This document shows positions 1 to 6,617 of a stretch of 64,000 nt of DNA, piece after piece. Source of the DNA: Faecalicatena contorta (GTDB lineage Bacteria > Bacillota > Clostridia > Lachnospirales > Lachnospiraceae); the NCBI RefSeq assembly GCF_003149105.1, contig NZ_QGDS01000007.1:1-64000 (forward strand), in the 5' to 3' direction. The notes under the pieces were generated by a model. That model was not told the origin of the DNA, searched no databases, and saw only the letters and a program-made list of their open reading frames with translations. Positions within the stretch are counted from its first letter, which is position 1; every line of letters starts with the position of its first letter. The translations under genes were made by a program, and so were the position numbers.

Positions 1-246
1 GCCAAATGAAGTTTTTAGTGTTTTGGCTGAATATCCATTTCTGCGGTTTGTCCCCTCCTTTTCCTGTCGGTCATTACTCTCATAACCCAGATGATCTTTC
101 ATTTCTCCCTGAAGCATTGATTCAAACATAGGGCCGAAGATATCTTTCAAAGCATCCTGCATGTCTCCGACGTTTTCCGGTTGGTACTGATTCAGTATTG
201 CCTGTACCAGTGCATCTTTTTTAGGGTCACGTTTTCTTCTTGCCAT
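1..246 (-). CDS. IS256-family transposase, N-terminal part (cut by window edge)
   Basis: The reverse strand opens at an ATG at 246 and stays open to the window edge, giving 82 residues that start MARRKRDPKKDALVQAIL. The later stretch GEMKDHLGYE followed by a basic, Asn/Arg-rich segment ending NGYSAKTLKTSFG is the N-terminal signature of IS256 (mutator-type) transposases. The DDE catalytic residues would lie beyond the window. The IS end should lie between the start codon and about 340, where an imperfect inverted repeat is seen, but I could not fix the terminal repeat or a target duplication. It belongs to the host chromosome, not to the prophage. Confidence 0.85.
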   Translation of the reverse strand, partial: MARRKRDPKKDALVQAILNQYQPENVGDMQDALKDIFGPMFESMLQGEMKDHLGYESNDRQEKEGTNRRNGYSAKTLKTSFG

Positions 247-304
247 AGTAGTTCTATCCTTCCTTTTCTCTGTTGTTTAGTTTAACATATCCTGACAAAA
301 AAAC

Positions 305-338
305 AGAGTGTGAAGTTCATTTTGAACTTACACACTCT
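305..338 (-). terminator. Inverted repeat after the MerR gene, possible terminator or IS end
   Basis: The arms AGAGTGTGAAGTTCA and TGAACTTACACACTCT pair almost perfectly, with one bulge, around a 3-4 nt loop. A T-run follows on the reverse strand. It lies 4 bp past the merR stop, so it can end the hsp33-merR transcript, but it could also be part of the IS256 terminal repeat. Confidence 0.5.
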
Positions 339-341
339 ATC

Positions 342-1055
342 TTACACTCCCATTTTATCGTATTCAGCAATCAACTCAATCAAGTATTTATAGTTATCTC
401 CTGTAATTCCAAAGCTAATTTGAGAGGGATTTTGATAAAAATCTTCTGCAAGTTTTACCATATCATTATCTACCTTATTTGCTTCAAGAACGTTTTCTTT
501 CCAATAGTGGATACATTTGAGGGCTTTCTTGTCCTTTGAGGATAAATTCTTTTCAAAACAAAAATTCAAATCTTTTATAAAAGCATTCCAGCTTTTTATA
601 TTGAAATCTAGTTTTTCCTCTTCATACTTTATCAGGTTATCAATCTGAGCTTGCGAAACATCAGTGCTGCTTCCGACATGAGAGAAAAAAGGAAGAATGG
701 ATGGAGTTATATCTTGTTTTTCTTCTATTTGCTCATTTAATCTGGATAACCGCATTAAACGCAGCTGTAAATCGGTAATTTCCGCTTCTACTCTACGCAT
801 TTCTTCTTCAATAAAAACCCGAATATTAAAGTTGTTATTATTTACATATTGATGAATTTCAGCCAAATTCATTCCCATATTTTTAAGCGAAAGGATAACA
901 AAAAATTTTGAGAAAGAACCTGAATCGTAGAACCTGTGCCCATACTCATTGATATGTGCTGGTTTCAACAGGTTGATTTCATCATAATACTGTAAAGTCC
1001 GTACGCTTACGCCGGTTAATTCAGCAAATGCCTTAATTTTTATATAGTGGTTCAT
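342..1055 (-). CDS. MerR-family transcriptional regulator
   Basis: A 237-residue regulator. Residues 1-70 form the MerR winged helix: IKAFAELTGVSVRTLQYYDE, then a YGHRFYD wing and LKNMGMNLAEI. A coiled-coil dimer helix follows at about 75-120. The C-terminal half (about 125-237) is helical and resembles the TipAS-type antibiotic or effector domain common in Firmicutes MerR proteins. It starts 11 bp after the Hsp33-like gene and is transcribed with it. The promoter of the pair has the 19-bp spacer and centred dyad expected of a MerR-activated promoter, so I infer autoregulation in response to an unknown small molecule. Confidence 0.85.
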   Translation of the reverse strand: MNHYIKIKAFAELTGVSVRTLQYYDEINLLKPAHINEYGHRFYDSGSFSKFFVILSLKNMGMNLAEIHQYVNNNNFNIRVFIEEEMRRVEAEITDLQLRLMRLSRLNEQIEEKQDITPSILPFFSHVGSSTDVSQAQIDNLIKYEEEKLDFNIKSWNAFIKDLNFCFEKNLSSKDKKALKCIHYWKENVLEANKVDNDMVKLAEDFYQNPSQISFGITGDNYKYLIELIAEYDKMGV

Positions 1056-1066
1056 TATTATTTCCT

Positions 1067-1705
1067 CTATTCTATTCTGTTTTCTGATATAACATTTGCT
1101 AAAGGGCTATATATGCCAATCACTTTCTGCCACTCGGTCTGCTCTAACTGCTTTGACAGATATAACAATTCCGCGTCGCCCTTAGTTATTGCCTTTTCAT
1201 CGGCAAAGGGTAATGGCTGCATTAGTACTCCTCTTGTAGCATTATCGCCGGCCATTATAAAATGACTCGGCAGTTGCTCACTTTGTACTGTGAAATAAGC
1301 AAATAAAACATCGATATTATCAATATGTGCCTCAACTGTACCTGTGTGTAAACCTGTGTTCCAATCGCCTGTAGTTATCGACAATAAAGATTTATCATTA
1401 AATAAATCCGATACAGTTTCTTTAAATTCATTAAGTTTATTAGTGTATTCTATACTAAACTTTGAATTTGTTACCATGCAGAAAATAGAGATTTCTTTTG
1501 AAAGACGCAATGAAAAGCTTATTTTCTGATTAAAATCATTCATAGCAGATAACAACGTACAGTTTGTAATTATTTGTTCTAAAAACTTACGGATACAATC
1601 ATTTCCTGTAAAATCATTTAGTTCCTTTTCTGCAATTTGATATGTATCAGCAATAACAATTCTAAAGTCCTTATTCATTGAAAACATTTTTATAATATTA
1701 TTCAT
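1067..1705 (-). CDS. Hsp33-like protein lacking the zinc redox switch
   Basis: I chose the ATG at 1705 because GAGGTG lies 6 nt upstream; a GTG at 1714 is inside that ribosome site. The protein resembles the N-terminal fold of the redox chaperone Hsp33: a RIVIADTYQIAEKEL start, a LLSAMNDFNQKISFSLRLS segment, then GLHTGTVEAHIDNID, a YFTVQSEQLPSHF segment (YxxxSEQ(I/L)PS in Hsp33) and a GVLMQPLPFADE segment. At about 212 residues it ends before the C-terminal CxC/CxxC zinc centre that senses oxidation in true Hsp33. It is therefore either a divergent paralogue or a constitutive binding domain. Its pairing with a MerR regulator suggests stress-induced expression; the function itself is inferred. 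Confidence 0.7.
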   Translation of the reverse strand: MNNIIKMFSMNKDFRIVIADTYQIAEKELNDFTGNDCIRKFLEQIITNCTLLSAMNDFNQKISFSLRLSKEISIFCMVTNSKFSIEYTNKLNEFKETVSDLFNDKSLLSITTGDWNTGLHTGTVEAHIDNIDVLFAYFTVQSEQLPSHFIMAGDNATRGVLMQPLPFADEKAITKGDAELLYLSKQLEQTEWQKVIGIYSPLANVISENRIE

Positions 1706-1723
1706 TTTTATCACCTCAAGGTC

Positions 1724-1754
1724 ATTGTACTCTATTACGTAGCGTGATACGCAA
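1724..1754 (-). promoter_or_regulatory. MerR-type promoter with 19-bp spacer and dyad
   Basis: On the reverse strand a TTGCGT -35 box and a TACAAT -10 box are separated by exactly 19 bp. The region 1727-1750 is a dyad with GTAC-like ends and a TACGTA centre. Over-long spacers with a central dyad are the hallmark of promoters activated by MerR proteins through DNA distortion. It drives the hsp33-like/merR pair. Confidence 0.7.
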
Positions 1755-1889
1755 GGTTTTTATAATCGATGGCGGAACGTTTACATTCTGACTGATATTA
1801 ACTAATGTAAATATATTGTTGTATATTTGAAGCACATATTAACATTTAAAATAATTACAGAACAATGATAGAAAATTAAAGAAATAAAA

Positions 1890-1911
1890 AAAGCCCGTGT
1901 TTATAGGCTTT
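1890..1911 (-). terminator. Terminator after the small XRE gene
   Basis: AAAGCC and GGCTTT pair around a 10-nt loop, and on the reverse strand the stem is followed by a T-rich run. It lies about 145 bp downstream of the XRE gene. The rest of 1755-2056 shows no convincing gene. Confidence 0.6.
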
Positions 1912-2056
1912 ATGGTAAGTATTATTTTTCAAAGGTGTGTCATAAGAGTGCCGAAAACGTCGAAAACAAAAAGGTCCTCTGAAATACGGCTGTTTTTTCT
2001 TCTGAACCACTTCCCAAACATTGTCTCAAAGGTATCTATAGCTATTAAGAAATATG

Positions 2057-2260
2057 TTATTTCTTTTTTGTACGGTCCAATAGATAGTCAACGGATACGT
2101 CGTAATAGTCTGCCAGTTTTATAAAAACCTCAACCGGAATATTGATTTTACCTAGCTCATATTTAGAATATGTAGTCTGTTTTATATGTAGATAGTCAGC
2201 AATCTTCTTTTGTGTCTTATCACCATCTTCTCTTAGATTCCGCAAATTTTCATAAATCAT
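2057..2260 (-). CDS. Small XRE-family regulator
   Basis: A 67-residue protein that is one helix-turn-helix domain: QKKIADYLHIKQTTYSKYELGK, then IKLADYYDVSVDYLL. The ATG at 2260 has a GAGGT ribosome site 7-9 nt upstream. It lies outside the prophage, left of attL. A perfect palindrome 44-60 bp upstream of the start is a likely autoregulatory operator. Confidence 0.85.
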   Translation of the reverse strand: MIYENLRNLREDGDKTQKKIADYLHIKQTTYSKYELGKINIPVEVFIKLADYYDVSVDYLLDRTKKK

Positions 2261-2303
2261 ATCAAATACCTCATAATGTTTTCTTTATAAGAAATCTTAC
2301 GAT

Positions 2304-2320
2304 GACTATTAAAAATAGTC
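2304..2320. promoter_or_regulatory. Palindromic operator upstream of XRE gene
   Basis: GACTATT-AAA-AATAGTC is a perfect 7+3+7 inverted repeat. A related ACTATTATGACTAAT stretch follows at once. Its place in the XRE promoter region suggests binding by that repressor. Confidence 0.55.
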
Positions 2321-2422
2321 CCATTACTATTATGACTAATATATATAGTAAAAAAGGTGTGCGCCATGAGGAATGGTGGAGCAGAACTCAAAAACATTTA
2401 TATAACTCCAGAGCAGAAAAAA

Positions 2423-2460
2423 GAGTAGAGAAGTCTTCATTTACAAAGACTTCTCTACTC
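2423..2460 (-). terminator. Original tRNA-Leu terminator left at the prophage left edge
   Basis: A 15-bp perfect stem (2423-2437 with 2446-2460) with an 8-nt loop is followed, on the reverse strand, by TTTTTT. It sits 8 bp beyond the attL copy of the tRNA-Leu 3' end. In the chromosome without the prophage it would directly follow tRNA-Leu and end its transcript. There is no complete gene for it to serve now. A 20-codon open frame at 2366 on the other strand runs into the stem and is not convincing. Confidence 0.8.
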
Positions 2461-2467
2461 CCAATCA

Positions 2468-2494
2468 ATGCGGAAGAAGAGACTTGAACTCTCA
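2468..2494. repeat. attL: 27-bp copy of tRNA-Leu 3' end
   Basis: This 27-bp block is identical to 45050-45076, which is the last 26 nt of tRNA-Leu plus one base; identity stops at both ends. The integrase gene ends 25 bp away. These are the left and right attachment sites of the prophage, which spans 2468-45076. Confidence 0.93.
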
Positions 2495-2518
2495 TTAATA
2501 CCGCTAAGAATGATGTAA

Positions 2519-3637
2519 TCACTGGGATTGTTGCGTGTCGTGTTGCATGTCGTGTTGCATCTTTTCGAAGTAATCCAATGCCTTATTTGTCATTCTCTCT
2601 CTTACCTCTGGCAATGCATGTCTATACACCTCTTTTAATACTGAATCATTCCCCCATCCGCCAGACTCCATAATATAAGCATCTGGTGTTCCAAGCGCGT
2701 GCTGTATCGATGCATTGTAGTGCCTTAAATCGTGGAATCTGAAATGAACAAGTCCCGTATGCTTGAGTATGGTTTTAAAACGATTTGTGATGTCGTTCGG
2801 TGTTAAACCTACAGTATCCTCTTGCATTTTTCGAATCTTATCCCCCACAAAGGATGGGAATGTTACATATCTGTCTCCGGCGTAGGATTTTGGAGCTTTT
2901 ATAATCCATTTCGCATCCGCGTTAAGCACCATCGTTTTTGATATGTGAATCGTATTCTTTTCGAAATCCGTCTTTCTGTTAAATGCGGATATTTCACCGC
3001 GTCTCATAGCACCGTAAGCGGCAAGCATCACAGGAACTTCCATATCGGTTCCATTCACCGCCGACATGAGGGCTTTTATATCGCTCTCAGAAGGAATATA
3101 TATATCTGGCCTTAGTTTCTTTGGCAAAGTAATTTGAAGCCGTAAATCGGGCCGATAACGATTCATAACGGCGGTAATGAGTCCGTTCATATCCCTAACG
3201 GTTTTGGGAGACTTCTTAATCGCAGCGGTGTTAATTTCTCCTTGTATGATATCCTGTGTGAGGTTCTTTAGCTTGTAGTCCATTAGAGGAACCATACAAT
3301 TCCGCTGCATGCTCTTGTACTTGCGTATGCTAGCCGGGGACAATACTTCGTTTCGCTCTTTAATGTATCTTTCCAAAGCCTCCCCAAATGTAAGTCTATA
3401 TACAGGCTTTGCTATATCGTCCTTTTTATCGGCGAACTCTGCCGCCATAGCTTCTGCGCGCCGTTTTCCAGCCTTGGTGGGGTCCTCACAAGTGAATGAC
3501 TCGTAAACACGTCTTTGCTTTTGTTTTCCCGTCTTTTCGTCAATTACGGGGTTATCCTCTTCATCACAGACTAATTCGTAATGACTGAAAACCTGACACC
3601 TCCATGATCCAGAGGGTAATTTCTTAGCTGTTGGCAT
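2519..3637 (-). CDS. int: Prophage tyrosine integrase
   Basis: A 372-residue phage integrase. Residues 1-65 form an arm-binding region with a basic start (PSGSWRCQVFSHYE). Residues about 80-165 are the SAM-like core-binding domain (TFGEALERYIKER). The catalytic domain shows the first Arg in AAYGAMRRGEIS (about 213), HxxR in FHDLRHYNAS (about 304-307), a GGWGN element and the nucleophile Tyr in EVYRHALPE (about 340). It lies right next to attL, the usual place. The last codons lie in tandem GTCGTGTTGCAT repeats that recur near attR, so the gene end overlaps its own probable arm sites. No clear excisionase was found. Confidence 0.95.
   Translation of the reverse strand: MPTAKKLPSGSWRCQVFSHYELVCDEEDNPVIDEKTGKQKQRRVYESFTCEDPTKAGKRRAEAMAAEFADKKDDIAKPVYRLTFGEALERYIKERNEVLSPASIRKYKSMQRNCMVPLMDYKLKNLTQDIIQGEINTAAIKKSPKTVRDMNGLITAVMNRYRPDLRLQITLPKKLRPDIYIPSESDIKALMSAVNGTDMEVPVMLAAYGAMRRGEISAFNRKTDFEKNTIHISKTMVLNADAKWIIKAPKSYAGDRYVTFPSFVGDKIRKMQEDTVGLTPNDITNRFKTILKHTGLVHFRFHDLRHYNASIQHALGTPDAYIMESGGWGNDSVLKEVYRHALPEVRERMTNKALDYFEKMQHDMQHDTQQSQ
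2537..2560. repeat. Left pair of GTCGTGTTGCAT repeats, probable integrase arm sites
   Basis: Two perfect tandem 12-bp GTCGTGTTGCAT units lie inside the 3' end of int, about 45-90 bp from the attL core. The same tandem pair, one base different, occurs 125-150 bp inside attR. Repeats shared by both arms but absent from the bacterial site are what integrase N-terminal domains bind. Confidence 0.7.
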
Positions 3638-3699
3638 AAAATCATCTCCTTTCTTTAAAATTTATCATAAAAATAACACTCGGTACTTGCCCGAATGCC

Positions 3700-3741
3700 C
3701 CGAAGATGATACAATATCTTTGCATAAGTGCATATCTTCGG
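3700..3741. repeat. Inverted repeat upstream of int
   Basis: CCGAAGAT (3700-3707) and ATCTTCGG (3734-3741) form an 8-bp inverted repeat, with TGCA-TAAG-TGCA inside. It lies in the gap upstream of int and could be a binding site for an excision or regulatory protein. Confidence 0.35.
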
Positions 3742-3748
3742 ATATGTT

Positions 3749-3781
3749 AACCGTTCCTGATTGCCGTCAGGGGCGGTTTTT
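3749..3781 (+). terminator. Hairpin with T-run between membrane gene and int
   Basis: AACCG pairs with CGGTT outside, and CCTGA with TCAGG inside, followed by TTTTT on the forward strand. It lies 3 bp past the end of the reverse-strand membrane-protein gene. The T-run orientation would stop forward transcription from attL. Confidence 0.5.
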
Positions 3782-3783
3782 AA

Positions 3784-4386
3784 TTATTCTTTATCACTTA
3801 AAAGATACTTTAAATCATTGCAAGCATCAGACAAAGCCTCATCAGCATCATTAAAATTAGCCGAAAACTCCTCGATGTTTCCTGTAGGATTATCCACAAC
3901 GTTTAGCAATTTATTATAAGCAGAACGGACTTCCTTAGCGGACTCGTACTGTTCAGTCAAACTTTTTGGTACTTTTTTAATACTTTTAATTCCAATGTCT
4001 ATGAATTTCTCATTTGCTTTCGCGGCACCTATTTTATTAGAATAGTCTCCGTTTATGAAATATTCATTAATGGATTCGTTAAAATCTTTAAATCCTCCCG
4101 CACCATTTAGATATCTTGTATATATATCAGTGGTAGAATCTTCGACTTTAAAAATGCTATTATACCAAACAGTTTTTGTCATATTTCCGGCATCTTCGCA
4201 TAACATTCCACCTTCTATTGCGTCATCATATAAATCATTAAGAATAACCAAAGTGTCATTTTCATTCTTTTTGTTAGCTGACCAAATAGACAACGCTACG
4301 ATAACTAAAGCCATTATCGAAACTACGGCAATAACGATAGGAAGGTTTAATTTTTCACCATGTTTTTTCTTTATATCCTCTTCCAT
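3784..4386 (-). CDS. Single-pass membrane protein of the lysogeny block
   Basis: 200 residues: a charged N-terminus (MEEDIKKKHGEKLN), one membrane helix at about 14-34 (LPIVIAVVSIMALVIVALSI), and a long soluble, acidic, helical part. There is no lipobox Cys. The ATG has an AGGAGGAT ribosome site. It is transcribed with the repressor. Membrane proteins next to phage repressors often act in superinfection exclusion, but nothing in the sequence proves that. No family recognised. Confidence 0.75.
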   Translation of the reverse strand: MEEDIKKKHGEKLNLPIVIAVVSIMALVIVALSIWSANKKNENDTLVILNDLYDDAIEGGMLCEDAGNMTKTVWYNSIFKVEDSTTDIYTRYLNGAGGFKDFNESINEYFINGDYSNKIGAAKANEKFIDIGIKSIKKVPKSLTEQYESAKEVRSAYNKLLNVVDNPTGNIEEFSANFNDADEALSDACNDLKYLLSDKE

Positions 4387-4432
4387 ATATCCTCCTTTTC
4401 TTCTGTACCTTACACCAAATTCACGTTAATCC

Positions 4433-4654
4433 TCAAGGCGTAACATCTTCATGCGCTACTGTCTCTATGATTTGCACATCTTCTCTTTCAAAATCACATC
4501 CTACAATATGTTTTATCGCATGATTAAACGATTTCACTTGTTTTTGCTCACATAGCCTATTATTAATAAAAATAGAGTATGTTCCATCTTCATTTTGCGT
4601 AACAATTTCATTTGTTTTCATGTTATCCAGCAAAAATACTTGATAATCAATCAT
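4433..4654 (-). CDS. Small hypothetical protein coupled to the repressor
   Basis: 73 residues, overlapping the end of the repressor gene by 8 bp, so probably translationally coupled. It has a beta-rich centre (DGTYSIFINNRL) and no membrane segment or metal motif. The family is unknown. Its place in the cI operon suggests a role in lysogeny. Confidence 0.65.
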   Translation of the reverse strand: MIDYQVFLLDNMKTNEIVTQNEDGTYSIFINNRLCEQKQVKSFNHAIKHIVGCDFEREDVQIIETVAHEDVTP

Positions 4655-5024
4655 CAGTAATACCGCGCTCCTTTCTTTTTAAAGCCATAAGCATATCATA
4701 AGTAGTTTTTAGGTCTTCTGGTTCAGCATCTTCTGCCGCGTTAAATAGCACTCTTAGATCTTTATTCTCAAATAGTTTTTGTGCCATTCGAGCAGTTTCA
4801 TCATTAAGATAATATTTTTCTCCTCCTTTCTTTTCTTCTCCGGTCATGAGGTAATCAACAGACACCCCAAAATAGTCAGCGAGTTTCTTCATGTTGTCTG
4901 CCTTAGGAGTGCTCCTCCCCCTTTTCCAATCACTTAAAGTTGACTGTGTAACTCCGGTTTCTTTAGCTACTTTGTAAGCTGTAGCACCAAAACTTTGTAA
5001 TAATTGCTCAAAAATCTCATACAT
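4647..5024 (-). CDS. CI-like XRE repressor (short form)
   Basis: I chose the ATG at 5024, which has AAAGGTGG 6-8 nt upstream, rather than the longer frame from 5048. The 125-residue product has an XRE domain at about 8-65 (AYKVAKETGVTQSTLSDWKRGRSTPK, then LADYFGVSVDYLM) and a helical tail. It lacks the LexA-like S24 autocleavage domain, so induction must work another way, for example through the antirepressor at 5437. Its recognition region is nearly identical to that of the divergent Cro-like protein, so both should read the same operators. Confidence 0.88.
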   Translation of the reverse strand: MYEIFEQLLQSFGATAYKVAKETGVTQSTLSDWKRGRSTPKADNMKKLADYFGVSVDYLMTGEEKKGGEKYYLNDETARMAQKLFENKDLRVLFNAAEDAEPEDLKTTYDMLMALKRKERGITDD

Positions 5025-5068
5025 GATTTGTCCACCTTTCACAAACATGGATAAATACTATGAAAATC

Positions 5069-5091
5069 CGATAATAATATTGACATTATCG
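5069..5091. promoter_or_regulatory. Operator overlapping the early promoter -35 box
   Basis: CGATAAT (5069-5075) and ATTATCG (5085-5091) are perfect inverted arms with a 9-bp centre that includes most of the TTGACA -35 box of the rightward promoter. A protein bound here would block cro expression. Confidence 0.6.
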
Positions 5092-5108
5092 AAAATGCGT
5101 AGTATAGT
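5080..5108 (+). promoter_or_regulatory. Early rightward promoter (PR-like)
   Basis: TTGACA, a 17-bp spacer and TATAGT form a near-consensus sigma-A promoter pointing at the cro-like gene. The predicted leader is about 120 nt. The 8-mer CGTAGTAT overlaps the -10 and recurs twice downstream, at 5146-5153 in reverse orientation and, in 7 of 8 bases, at 5196-5203. Confidence 0.8.
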
Positions 5109-5146
5109 ATGAGTATGCAAAGGGAAAGCGGTATTTCCCAACAGCA

Positions 5147-5202
5147 TACTACGGAAATGTTTAATTTATTCGACAAATAAATATTATCACATTTCCGTAG
5201 TA
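5147..5202. repeat. 14-bp inverted repeat in the cI-cro intergenic region
   Basis: TACTACGGAAATGT (5147-5160) and its exact complement (5189-5202) are separated by 28 bp that contain a second, inner inverted repeat (ATTTATT-AATAAAT). Each arm carries one copy of the CGTAGTA motif. The arm centres are 42 bp apart, four helical turns. This could be two operators for looping repressors or a hairpin in the cro leader RNA. Confidence 0.7.
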
Positions 5203-5238
5203 AAAACAATACCACAAGTAAGGAAAGGCGGTGTAAAA

Positions 5239-5424
5239 TTGTACAAAAAATTTGCTGAATTATTGGCAAAAACAAACAAAACGGCTTATCAAGTGTCAAA
5301 AGAAACTGATATACCGCAGTCAACTTTAAGCGATTGGAAGCGGGGACGTAGTACTCCCAAAATGGACAAATTAAAAATCCTAGCCGATTACTTCGGTGTA
5401 TCTATTGAGTATTTCTTAGAGTAG
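5239..5424 (+). CDS. Cro-like XRE repressor (TTG start)
   Basis: A 61-residue helix-turn-helix protein reading TAYQVSKETDIPQSTLSDWK, then LADYFGVSIEYFLE. The start is a TTG with AAGGCGGTG upstream; no ATG or GTG fits. It matches the N-terminal domain of the CI-like protein at 4647 almost residue for residue in the recognition helix, but stops right after the fold. It is divergent from cI and first in the early operon, which fits a Cro role. Confidence 0.85.
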   Translation: MYKKFAELLAKTNKTAYQVSKETDIPQSTLSDWKRGRSTPKMDKLKILADYFGVSIEYFLE

Positions 5425-5436
5425 GAAGGAGATTAG

Positions 5437-6153
5437 ATGAACGAATTACAAATTTTCAACAGTCCAGAATTTGGACAAGTAAGAACAGTACAACTGAATA
5501 ATGAAACCTACTTTGTAGGAAAAGATGTTGCGGAGGCACTTGGTTTTACAAATCCTCGTGATGCAATTAAAACTCATGTTTTCGATGAGGACAAGGGAGT
5601 AGAGGTAATCGACACCCTTGGTGGAAAACAAACTATGGTAGTAATTAATGAATCAGGTCTATATGCACTGGTATTTGGGAGTCGATTAGAATCAGCTAAG
5701 CGTTTTAAACGCTGGGTAACATCCGAGGTTCTTCCCTCTATCCGAAAGACGGGAACCTACCAGAAGCAATCCATACCGGAGCAGATTAAAACTATTGCAA
5801 TCGGTTATACAGAACTGGAAGAGAAGGTTGATACCGTAAACGAGGACTTGCAGAATTTCAAGCAGGACATGCCCATTCTTGGCATAGAGGAAAGCAGAAT
5901 CACAACAGCAGTAAAACGTATGGGTGTCAAATGTCTTGGTGGTAAAGACTCACAGGCTTATGCGGACAAGTCATTACGTGGAAAGGTTTATTCAGATATC
6001 CATAACCAGCTTAGACGGGAGTTTGGGGTTACTACATACAAAGCAATTAAGAGAAGTCAGGTAGATAAGGCAATAGAGGTTATAGAAGCGTATGAACTGC
6101 CTACGGTCTTATGGGAGCAAATTGTAGATACTAATTCACAGATAGCTATGTAA
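5437..6153 (+). CDS. Phage antirepressor (Bro-N + ORF6C)
   Basis: 238 residues. Residues 1-110 are a Bro-N domain (VQLNNETYFVGKDVAEALGF, then DKGVEVIDTLGGKQTM, then ESGLYALVFGS and FKRWVTSEVLPSIRKTG). Residues about 150-238 match the ORF6C domain (MGVKCLGGKDSQAYADK, RREFGVTTYKAIKRSQ). Proteins of this build act as antirepressors or early DNA-binding regulators in Firmicutes phages. It directly follows cro. Because the CI-like protein lacks a cleavage domain, this protein is a good candidate for inducing the prophage. Confidence 0.88.
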   Translation: MNELQIFNSPEFGQVRTVQLNNETYFVGKDVAEALGFTNPRDAIKTHVFDEDKGVEVIDTLGGKQTMVVINESGLYALVFGSRLESAKRFKRWVTSEVLPSIRKTGTYQKQSIPEQIKTIAIGYTELEEKVDTVNEDLQNFKQDMPILGIEESRITTAVKRMGVKCLGGKDSQAYADKSLRGKVYSDIHNQLRREFGVTTYKAIKRSQVDKAIEVIEAYELPTVLWEQIVDTNSQIAM

Positions 6154-6167
6154 AGGAGGCAAAACAT

Positions 6168-6344
6168 ATGGACGAATCAGCGATAAAGTCAATTAAACTC
6201 AACATAGGCCTGGGAACTAAAACTAATATCGATGATGTGTTAGGCAAGGTAAGAAGGTTGGAAAGCCTTTTGGAAGAGGTTAAAACATTGTCTGACGAAA
6301 TAACCTCTTCCGGGATAGAACTAGAATTTGAAGTCCAGAGTTAG
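6168..6344 (+). CDS. Small hypothetical phage protein
   Basis: 58 residues from an ATG with AAAGGAGG 8 nt upstream. It is mostly one predicted helix or coiled coil (VLGKVRRLESLLEEVKTLSDE) with an acidic end. Its 3' end overlaps, tail to tail, the reverse-strand zinc-ribbon gene by 24 bp. No family recognised. Confidence 0.7.
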   Translation: MDESAIKSIKLNIGLGTKTNIDDVLGKVRRLESLLEEVKTLSDEITSSGIELEFEVQS

Positions 6345-6521
6345 GTTAACTTCTTCTCCGCAATGCGGACAGATAGACTTCCCGGCATGAGCGGAAATCT
6401 TTTTTTTGCAGTTCGGGCATTCGAAATCAAATTTTTCAGAAGCCATTTTTGTTCTAGCTTCTTTCAGGATTTGCTTTTCGATATTCTTGAAATTTAAATT
6501 TGTTTTAACTTTAACACCCAT
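6321..6521 (-). CDS. Reverse-strand zinc-ribbon protein in the early operon
   Basis: 66 residues with a CPNC-x(11)-CPHC zinc ribbon at about 35-53, preceded by a basic helix (IEKQILKEARTKMA). The ATG has AAAGGAG upstream and the gene has its own near-consensus reverse promoter (6573-6601). It runs against the early operon, so it is probably expressed in the lysogen, like a moron. Function unknown. It may bind DNA or a protein partner. Confidence 0.7.
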   Translation of the reverse strand: MGVKVKTNLNFKNIEKQILKEARTKMASEKFDFECPNCKKKISAHAGKSICPHCGEEVNLTLDFKF

Positions 6522-6541
6522 TTTCGTTTCTCCTTTCTTTT

Positions 6542-6568
6542 GTACTGGGCTACTGCAATAGCCTGTAC
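6542..6568 (-). other. Leader hairpin of the zinc-ribbon gene
   Basis: On the transcript of the reverse gene, GTAC-GGCTA pairs with TAGCC-GTAC across a 6-nt loop, with small bulges. It lies between the predicted transcription start and the ribosome site, so it could protect the 5' end or act in regulation. Confidence 0.45.
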
Positions 6569-6572
6569 TTAG

Positions 6573-6601
6573 ATTATAGGAGAATTGGAAGAAAATAACA
6601 A
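6573..6601 (-). promoter_or_regulatory. Promoter of the reverse-strand zinc-ribbon gene
   Basis: On the reverse strand TTGTTA, a 17-bp spacer and TATAAT are seen, about 50 bp upstream of the start codon. It gives the gene expression independent of the early promoter. Confidence 0.7.
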
Positions 6602-6617
6602 TAAGGAGGTGATAACG

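Noticed and set aside
2366..2428. A 20-codon gene (MRNGGAELKNIYITPEQKKE) left of attL
   Set aside because: It is very short, has only a weak ribosome site and runs into the tRNA-Leu terminator stem.
5039..5323. Reverse-strand frame over the cI-cro region
   Set aside because: It covers the operators and the cro gene in antisense, has a hydrophobic, random-looking product and no ribosome site.
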